Below, piece by piece: positions 58,320-64,000 of a DNA stretch of 64,000 nt (the first letter of the stretch is position 1; every line of letters starts with the position of its first letter). Below the pieces are notes generated by a model. The model searched no databases. It was not told the DNA's origin and saw only the letters and a list, made by a program, of their open reading frames with translations. The translations under genes and the position numbers were made by a program. The DNA comes from Balneola sp. (GTDB lineage: Bacteria; Bacteroidota; Rhodothermia; Balneolales; Balneolaceae): the NCBI GenBank assembly GCA_002720745.1, contig PBJO01000007.1, positions 463,633 through 527,632 of the forward strand, written 5' to 3'.

Positions 58320-59144
58320 TTACGCAGAAGCTAAACCTGGATAAATACCCTGTATGCGCTTTAGCAAATATTTTTTTATCGGATTATTACCTGCAATTAT
58401 TTGGTTTCCCATAAGCCACTTATCTCCACCATCCCAATCGCAAAGTTCACCGCCTGCTTCCTTTACAATTAACCCACCTGCGGCCACATCCCATGCATTT
58501 AGGCCTTGTTCAAAAAAACCCTCAACCCAACCAGCGGCAACAGCACATAAATCATAGGAAGCCGAACCTGCTCTTCGAACGCCATTAGTTTCACGAAAAA
58601 GTAGTTTTAATAATGCTAAAAATGGATCAACTTGTGAGAATTCTGTATACGGAAAGCCCGTTGCAATAAGTGACTCATCTGGTTTAGAACGAGAACTGAC
58701 TTGAAGTGGTGAGCCATTCAAATAAGCTCCCTCTCCTTTGGTAGCATAAAAACACTGCTTATGAGCTAATTCATAAACTAAGCCCACCACTAATTCTATT
58801 CTATCCCACAAAGCTATCGAAATGCAATAGGGTGCAAAGCCATGGGAAAAATTCGTTGTACCATCAATAGGGTCTATAATCCAAATCCTTTGATTTAGTT
58901 CTTCCAGTTTCGAGTAATTTTCTTCGGCCCAAATTACATCATTTGGAAACAATTCTTTTATTTGATCGACTAGGTATGCTTCTGATGCAAGGTCGGCGGT
59001 TGTAACTAAGTCATTTTTAGCTTTTTCCTCAACCCTGAACTCACTATCCGCTCGGAGCTTGTTGATAATTTCTTCGAGTTCAGGCAGAAGTGCCTTAACA
59101 GCATTGAGTTCTTTTTTGTAGTTTTTTTTTGTAGTACTTTTCAT
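58320..59144 (-). CDS. Inositol monophosphatase family protein
   Basis: 274 residues. Metal-binding blocks are WAEEN (Glu74, Glu75), DPIDGTTNFSHG from residue 91, and WDVAAGGLIVKEAGG near the C-terminus. Members hydrolyse inositol phosphate, or 3'-phosphoadenosine 5'-phosphate (CysQ). The sequence layout favours the inositol monophosphatase/SuhB branch. It precedes aguB on the same strand by 29 bases and is divergent from rpiB. Confidence 0.92.
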   Translation of the reverse strand: MKSTTKKNYKKELNAVKALLPELEEIINKLRADSEFRVEEKAKNDLVTTADLASEAYLVDQIKELFPNDVIWAEENYSKLEELNQRIWIIDPIDGTTNFSHGFAPYCISIALWDRIELVVGLVYELAHKQCFYATKGEGAYLNGSPLQVSSRSKPDESLIATGFPYTEFSQVDPFLALLKLLFRETNGVRRAGSASYDLCAVAAGWVEGFFEQGLNAWDVAAGGLIVKEAGGELCDWDGGDKWLMGNQIIAGNNPIKKYLLKRIQGIYPGLASA

Positions 59145-59346
59145 TTATATCATTAGTCCAAGATAAAGTTATTTTTAATATTTGGAATGAATCCAAGCTT
59201 CTTTATAACCCCTATATAGCACTGTTCAATTGGGAGGCATAACCGCATAAAATCCTTCAAAACTTAGGGTTTTCTCTTTAAACTAAGCGTTTTTTTAGAG
59301 ATATTTAACGTACTTTTTAATACCTATATTAATCTATCATATTTTT

Positions 59347-59799
59347 ATGAAAGTCTCCATTGCAAGTGATCACGCAGGATTTAAAGCAAAACGTATTGTA
59401 TTGGAAATATTAAAGGATCTTCGAGTTCATGTTGACGACTTTGGCACCCATAGTGAAGATTCAGTAGACTACCCAGAATATGCTGTAAAAGTAGCTCAAA
59501 GAATTGATCAGGGTGATGCTGACTTAGGCGTTCTCATTTGCGGCAGCGGACAAGGGGTGTGCATGACAGCCAATAAGTACATTGGCGTGAGAGCCGCATT
59601 GGTTCATGATGCCAAAACAGCTGCTCTCACAAAGCAGCACAATAACTCTAACATACTTTGTCTGCCAGGTCGAAGCCTAGAAGACAAACCTGAAGTACTA
59701 AAAAACATACTAATAAGCTGGCTAGAAACCCCGTTTGAAGGCGGCCGACACGAACGTCGTGTCCAAAAAATTTCTAGCCTCTTCTCATCTCATCCATAA
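59347..59799 (+). CDS. rpiB: Ribose-5-phosphate isomerase B
   Basis: 150 residues. It interconverts ribose-5-phosphate and ribulose-5-phosphate. IASDHAGF near the start and [15 protein letters not shown] with the catalytic Cys match the RpiB/LacAB family. It is first of the plus-strand set with glyA 17 bases downstream. Confidence 0.96.
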   Translation: MKVSIASDHAGFKAKRIVLEILKDLRVHVDDFGTHSEDSVDYPEYAVKVAQRIDQGDADLGVLICGSGQGVCMTANKYIGVRAALVHDAKTAALTKQHNNSNILCLPGRSLEDKPEVLKNILISWLETPFEGGRHERRVQKISSLFSSHP

Positions 59800-59816
59800 T
59801 TTATCGGCTACCACCT

Positions 59817-61100
59817 ATGAATACTATTAAATCTCAAGATCCCGCTATATTTGATTTATTACAAAAAGAAACCATTCGGCAAAATGATAATCTAGAACTT
59901 ATCGCCTCAGAAAACTTTGCTTCTAAAGCCGTTATGGAAACGAACGGATGTACATTAACTAACAAATATGCTGAAGGATATCCAGGAAAGCGGTACTACG
60001 GTGGATGTGAATATGCCGATGTTATCGAAGATCTGGCAAGAGAGCGAGCCAAAAAATTATACAGAGCTGACTGGGTGAACGTACAACCCCATTCGGGAGC
60101 TTCGGCGAATGCAGCTGTTTATTTAGCAGTGATGAAACCCGGTGAGACCCTACTAGGTTTTGATTTAGCGCATGGCGGGCATTTGACTCACGGTTCACCT
60201 GTAAATTTTTCAGGCATTTACTTTAAACCAGAGTTCTATGGGGTAGACGAACACACTGGTCTTTTGGATTATGACAATATCAGAGATAAAGCAAAAAAAG
60301 TTCAACCCAAACTAATATCTATAGGTGCTTCAGCATACTCCAGAGACTATGATTATGAAACATTCCGAGCCATTGCAGATGAAGTAGGAGCTTTATTATG
60401 GATGGACATGGCACATACGGCTGGACTTATTGCGACGGGTAATCTAAACGATCCCCTGCCTCATACCCATGTTGCTACAACTACTACACACAAAACACTT
60501 CGAGGACCTCGGGGTGGGATGATCTTAGTGGGTAAAGATGGTCCCAATACCCTAGGAGTTGTTGCGGTAAAATCCGGAAGAACTAAAAATTGGTCAGAAC
60601 TTTTTGATTCTGCCGTATTCCCAGGTACTCAAGGTGGGCCGCTTATGCATGTAGTAGCTGCAAAAGCTGTTGCCTACCAAGAAGCTCTTGAACCTGAGTT
60701 CAAAGAATACCAGACCCAAGTACAAGCCAATGCAAAAGCCCTCGCAAATCGCTTCTTGGAATTAGGATACACTATCGTAAGTAATGGAACCGATAATCAC
60801 CTCATTTTAGTCGATTTACGAAATAAAAATATAACTGGTAAGGTAGCCGAAGAAGCGCTTGATCAAGCTGCCATTACCGTGAATAAAAATATGGTTCCCT
60901 TTGACACAGAAAGCCCATTTATCACCTCTGGGATTCGAATAGGAACACCTGCAATGACAACGCGTGGATTCAAGGAAAATGAATTCATAGAGATTGCTAA
61001 CTTGATCGATAAAGTAATCCAAAAGCCTGAAAGTGAGACAAATCATAAAGCTGTTGCTAAACGGGTTAAAGAGATGTGTGATCAGTACCCATTATATTAA
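59817..61100 (+). CDS. glyA: Serine hydroxymethyltransferase
   Basis: 427 residues. It makes glycine and methylene-THF from serine and THF. The PLP lysine is Lys226 in [24 protein letters not shown], the [10 protein letters not shown] loop and [10 protein letters not shown] also match. It follows rpiB closely and precedes tatC by 24 bases. It supplies the one-carbon unit used by FolD. Confidence 0.98.
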   Translation: MNTIKSQDPAIFDLLQKETIRQNDNLELIASENFASKAVMETNGCTLTNKYAEGYPGKRYYGGCEYADVIEDLARERAKKLYRADWVNVQPHSGASANAAVYLAVMKPGETLLGFDLAHGGHLTHGSPVNFSGIYFKPEFYGVDEHTGLLDYDNIRDKAKKVQPKLISIGASAYSRDYDYETFRAIADEVGALLWMDMAHTAGLIATGNLNDPLPHTHVATTTTHKTLRGPRGGMILVGKDGPNTLGVVAVKSGRTKNWSELFDSAVFPGTQGGPLMHVVAAKAVAYQEALEPEFKEYQTQVQANAKALANRFLELGYTIVSNGTDNHLILVDLRNKNITGKVAEEALDQAAITVNKNMVPFDTESPFITSGIRIGTPAMTTRGFKENEFIEIANLIDKVIQKPESETNHKAVAKRVKEMCDQYPLY

Positions 61101-61124
61101 TATAAAGAGCTACAGAGGACCATT

Positions 61125-61967
61125 TTGAAGGAACGCCAAATTATAAAAGGCAATCCACCAAAGGCTCTAAAGCCTAAGGATCGAACGGATCAAATGTCTT
61201 TTTTAGAGCATTTAGAAGAGCTTCGCTGGCGTTTAATTAAAGGTATATTAGGCGTAATAATTGGAGTGATAGGAGCTTTTATTTTTTCTAATTTTATTAT
61301 AGATACCTTGCTGCTTGGCCCTACTAGAGCGTCGTTCTTCATGTATGAAATTATTCGTGTAGATGCAATAGACCTAACCTTACAATCAAGAAAATTACCC
61401 GGACAGTTTTTTACCTATTGGGGTATGTTATTTATTTCTGGATTCATAATAGGTTCGCCTTTGATTTTCTATCAAATATGGGCATTTATAGCACCGGCTT
61501 TAGAGAAACAAGAACGCTGGAAAACAATACTTACTGCATTTTTTATTACTTTCTTTTTCGGCATTGGTATCGCTTTTGGGTATCTCATCCTCGTTCCTTT
61601 TGCCTTACAGTTTTTTGCCAATTTTAATATCTCTGACAGTGGATTGGTGCGAAATGATTTTGATATAAATGCTTACTTCAGTTCTTTGGCCATATGGGTA
61701 GTTAGTTGTGGGGTTATCTTCCAAGTGCCTGTTTTAAGCTATGGTCTTTCGAAAGCAGGTTTTTTGACCCCATCTTTTCTGCGGACCTACAGAAAGCATG
61801 CCATCATTTTATGTTTAATAATGGCCGCTTTTTTAACTCCTCCAGACCCAATTTCACAGATCTTAATTGCAATCCCATTGACTATTTTATATGAGTTAGC
61901 CATAGGAGTTTCTGCTATAGCTGTTCGTCAACGTAATAAAGAATTACGCAAAGCATTTGGAGAGTAA
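61125..61967 (+). CDS. tatC: Twin-arginine translocase subunit TatC
   Basis: 280 residues with six predicted membrane helices and a TTG start. MSFLEHLEELRWRLIKG and the FYQIWAFIAPALEKQERW region are the conserved TatC parts that bind Tat signals. No tatA/B is nearby. It is last of the rpiB-glyA-tatC run. Confidence 0.95.
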   Translation: MKERQIIKGNPPKALKPKDRTDQMSFLEHLEELRWRLIKGILGVIIGVIGAFIFSNFIIDTLLLGPTRASFFMYEIIRVDAIDLTLQSRKLPGQFFTYWGMLFISGFIIGSPLIFYQIWAFIAPALEKQERWKTILTAFFITFFFGIGIAFGYLILVPFALQFFANFNISDSGLVRNDFDINAYFSSLAIWVVSCGVIFQVPVLSYGLSKAGFLTPSFLRTYRKHAIILCLIMAAFLTPPDPISQILIAIPLTILYELAIGVSAIAVRQRNKELRKAFGE

Positions 61968-62041
61968 TAACTCTTTTATGTAGTGGGGGAAATATTCTAA
62001 AAGAATCTTATATTTCATTTGTTAAATATCTTGTGAGTTTT

Positions 62042-62545
62042 ATGCAGTACACTATTACCTATTTTTCCACTACTATGCATTCATTCGCTATCTTTATTGC
62101 TGTTTTAACCACCATTCTAATTTCTGGATGTAAAGAAGATCCCTATTACTTCACTTACGATTATTCTGACGCTCCCAGTTTTCCAAACGTCTCTGAGGCC
62201 ATAGAAATAATAAACTATGAGGATGGACTAGTTGTCTACATTATGGACCGAGGTATAGGAGGCCAAAAAGTAACAATACGTGACAATATCTTCCTGTATT
62301 ATACTACATTTAGAGGAGGAACTTCCCGAGACAATATCATTGACAGCTCTTATTTGAATGGATCCCAGGCATCTACTCAGTTTGCCGAAATAGGTACATA
62401 TCAAAGAAGTCGAGGTGTTGGTTTTGTTCGCGGGGTTTTGGGTATGACCGAAGGTGAACATAGAGTTATTCAGGCTCCTGACTCGCTTAACTCATATGGG
62501 GATTTGGTCTACTGGGACATTATGCTGGATTATATTGCCTATTAA
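62042..62545 (+). CDS. FKBP-type peptidyl-prolyl isomerase-like lipoprotein
   Basis: About 167 residues from ATG at 62042 (a GTG at 62033 and an ATG at 62075 are alternatives). The lipobox is ISGC. The body follows the FKBP layout, with DGLVVYIMDRGIGG, VTIRDNIFLYYTTF, VGFVRGVLGMTEGEHRVI and LVYWDIMLDYI. The usual hydrophobic pocket residues are only partly kept, so activity as an isomerase is uncertain. Its stop overlaps that of the convergent alanine racemase. Confidence 0.8.
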   Translation: MQYTITYFSTTMHSFAIFIAVLTTILISGCKEDPYYFTYDYSDAPSFPNVSEAIEIINYEDGLVVYIMDRGIGGQKVTIRDNIFLYYTTFRGGTSRDNIIDSSYLNGSQASTQFAEIGTYQRSRGVGFVRGVLGMTEGEHRVIQAPDSLNSYGDLVYWDIMLDYIAY

Positions 62546-63699
62546 AATACATATACTCTAGGCACCGTAGGGGATATATTTGTGGTGATTTCATATGCTA
62601 TTGTATTAGTTTTTTGTGCCCATATATTAGCCCTAAGTCGTTGTGCATCTAATAGATAAACTGAGGTATTTACTGGTAATTTATTTTCGCCAAGCCAAAT
62701 AAGCGTAAAGTCCATCGTAATAGAACCTACCTGTTCGTATAATGCATCATGGATTCTGACTTTCATTTGATTACTCAATAAACGTGACAATCCATGAGCA
62801 TAACCGACGGGTATAGTCCCTACCCATCCGTCATTTGGTGCTCTCCAACGTGATCCATAACTCACCGATTCCCCTGTCTTCACTGGTTGATGATGCACCA
62901 GTCGACTCTGCCACGAAAGTATAGGAAATAGCGAGTCAATGGCCCGTTTGCCCGCACTATATCCATATAAACAAATACCAGGCCGAACTGCATCATATAA
63001 TAATGAAAGATGCTTTGAATAATGAAATATAGCCCCACTATTAGCGGTATGACGGAGCCATTCTGCAGGAAAATGAGACTGAAGATGTTGAAACTGATCT
63101 AACTGTTGGGCTACTGTTGGAGAGTCAGGATCATCAGCTAGGTAAAAATGTGTATACACACCCTCTCCCCGTAAATCTGTACGCTTTTTTATGACTTCTA
63201 AAATAAAGGGAAGCTCTTCGAGAGAGGCTCCCAAACGCCTCATCCCGGTATCTATATTCACATGGTACGAGCAACCAGACTCTAATAGGTTTAAATGTCT
63301 GGAATGACTCACCGATGCGATTAAATGATGGTTACTAAACATAGAAATGCTACACTCATTGGGAGGTTCAAATACTAATATGGGCTGCTTTATACCCGCC
63401 TCCCTTAGTCTTGCTCCCTCTGAGGGACGTACTACGCAAAAACCATGCACTACGGGGCTTAAATGTTTAGCTAGCGGGATTGCCCCATGTCCATACGCAT
63501 CATCTTTAATAACAGGCCAGAGTTGAGTGTTAGCTGTTATACAGCTTGTGACAGCTTCAATATTATGATCTAAATTTGTAAGGTCAATCGACACATACTG
63601 GTTCAAACTAGCTAGATTAGAGTTCGCTTCTGAATTTGAATGGTTTGGATTCGACATAAAAGAAATATCTTTAGGTACTTCTAAATGCTCTAGAGCCAT
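62542..63699 (-). CDS. alr: Alanine racemase
   Basis: 385 residues. PLP-dependent production of D-alanine for the cell wall. The PLP lysine is Lys65 in WPVIKDDAYGHG. The second catalytic residue is Tyr in ESVSYGSRWRAP, and TGMRRLG is conserved. About 30 residues come before the usual start, so the true start may be Met15 (base 63657). The open frame overlaps the upstream oxidoreductase stop by 10 bases. The shared TTAA at the 3' end overlaps the FKBP stop. Confidence 0.93.
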   Translation of the reverse strand: MALEHLEVPKDISFMSNPNHSNSEANSNLASLNQYVSIDLTNLDHNIEAVTSCITANTQLWPVIKDDAYGHGAIPLAKHLSPVVHGFCVVRPSEGARLREAGIKQPILVFEPPNECSISMFSNHHLIASVSHSRHLNLLESGCSYHVNIDTGMRRLGASLEELPFILEVIKKRTDLRGEGVYTHFYLADDPDSPTVAQQLDQFQHLQSHFPAEWLRHTANSGAIFHYSKHLSLLYDAVRPGICLYGYSAGKRAIDSLFPILSWQSRLVHHQPVKTGESVSYGSRWRAPNDGWVGTIPVGYAHGLSRLLSNQMKVRIHDALYEQVGSITMDFTLIWLGENKLPVNTSVYLLDAQRLRANIWAQKTNTIAYEITTNISPTVPRVYVF

Positions 63700-64000
63700 G
63701 AGCGTTTCTTGTACTTTTTCAAGATAACTTGAGCCGCATTACGTCCAGCTGCACCAAATACACCCCCGCCAGGATGACAAGAAGCACTCGAAAGATATAG
63801 ATGCTCAATAGGTGTCTCATAAGCACTCATTTCAGGAATAGGACGAAACATAAACATTTGATCAAAACTCATTTCAACATGCATAACATTACCCTTGAGT
63901 AAGCCATGTTTTCGTTCTATGTCCAGAGGACTCTGGATGTACCAATCTATGAGTTTATCTTTCATATTTGGCGCATATTCTACAACCACATCATAAATTT
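63690..64000 (-). CDS. PYROXD2-like FAD-dependent oxidoreductase, C-terminal part (runs off the window)
   Basis: The frame is open to base 64000, so only about 103 C-terminal residues are seen. GNVMHVEMSFDQMFMFRP, then LYLSSASCHPGGGVFGAAGRNAAQ match the C-terminus of phytoene-desaturase-like proteins of the PYROXD2 group, where the PGGGV.GA.GRNAA loop closes the FAD site. Substrate cannot be told. A GTG at 63989 is not the true start. Confidence 0.85.
   Translation of the reverse strand, partial: IYDVVVEYAPNMKDKLIDWYIQSPLDIERKHGLLKGNVMHVEMSFDQMFMFRPIPEMSAYETPIEHLYLSSASCHPGGGVFGAAGRNAAQVILKKYKKRSWL

Overview
The window looks like a chromosomal segment from a Bacteroidota-related, Gram-negative marine-type bacterium, probably Balneolota/Rhodothermota. 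This is inferred from gene families: a split F-type ATP synthase operon without beta and epsilon, a T9SS-plug (DUF5103) lipoprotein, an OstA-like/LptC pair, a tiny AURKAIP1/COX24-type ribosomal protein, and a DUF5117 metalloprotease. The DNA is A/T-rich and coding density is high. Almost everything is housekeeping or cell-envelope biology. I see no insertion sequence, prophage, CRISPR array or integron.

Layout: 1-603 is the N-terminal part of alanine dehydrogenase. 789-3332 is a secreted zinc metalloprotease, followed by a 421-base gap with a decayed gene fragment. 3754-6625 encodes the TrkA/TrkH potassium uptake pair. 6653-17414 is an envelope region: an RND/MMPL transporter, a DUF3047 protein, a membrane-anchored methyltransferase, a flippase, two glycosyltransferases, an MlaC-like lipid carrier and a TolC-like channel. 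17486-27425 is a long run of co-directional genes on the minus strand. In reading order it is guaB, a glycosyltransferase, an M23 peptidase, a bactofilin, the ATP synthase Fo and F1 genes ending with atpG, then tRNA-Ser and a strong terminator.

27541-31065 (minus) holds an unknown small protein, folD, a PBP4-type carboxypeptidase and a PTS IIA regulator. 31213-35316 (plus) is a tight operon of ccmB, holB, dapF and the DUF5103 lipoprotein. 35373-49364 (minus) holds a protease/propeller/outer-membrane-barrel fusion, RNase R, TamB, aroB, aroK and an NFACT (RqcH-like) protein. 49473-50784 has an unknown protein, the 30-residue ribosomal protein and an HU-family protein. 50982-56173 (plus) is an AGCS symporter, upp, LptC, the OstA-like protein and a DUF1080 lipoprotein. 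56222-59144 (minus) is the agmatine-to-putrescine pair (aguA, aguB) and an inositol monophosphatase. 59347-62545 (plus) is rpiB, glyA, tatC and an FKBP lipoprotein. 62542-64000 (minus) is alanine racemase and the C-terminus of a PYROXD2-like oxidoreductase.

Several loci concern the outer membrane: LptC/OstA for LPS transport, TamB and the barrel fusion for outer-membrane assembly, and MlaC/MMPL/TolC for lipid or glycolipid traffic. I found no clear new defence or mobile system. The best leads are the three-part outer-membrane protease fusion, the dispersed lipid-export gene set, the enlarged AGCS symporter, and an orphan small gene with an inverted-repeat site upstream.
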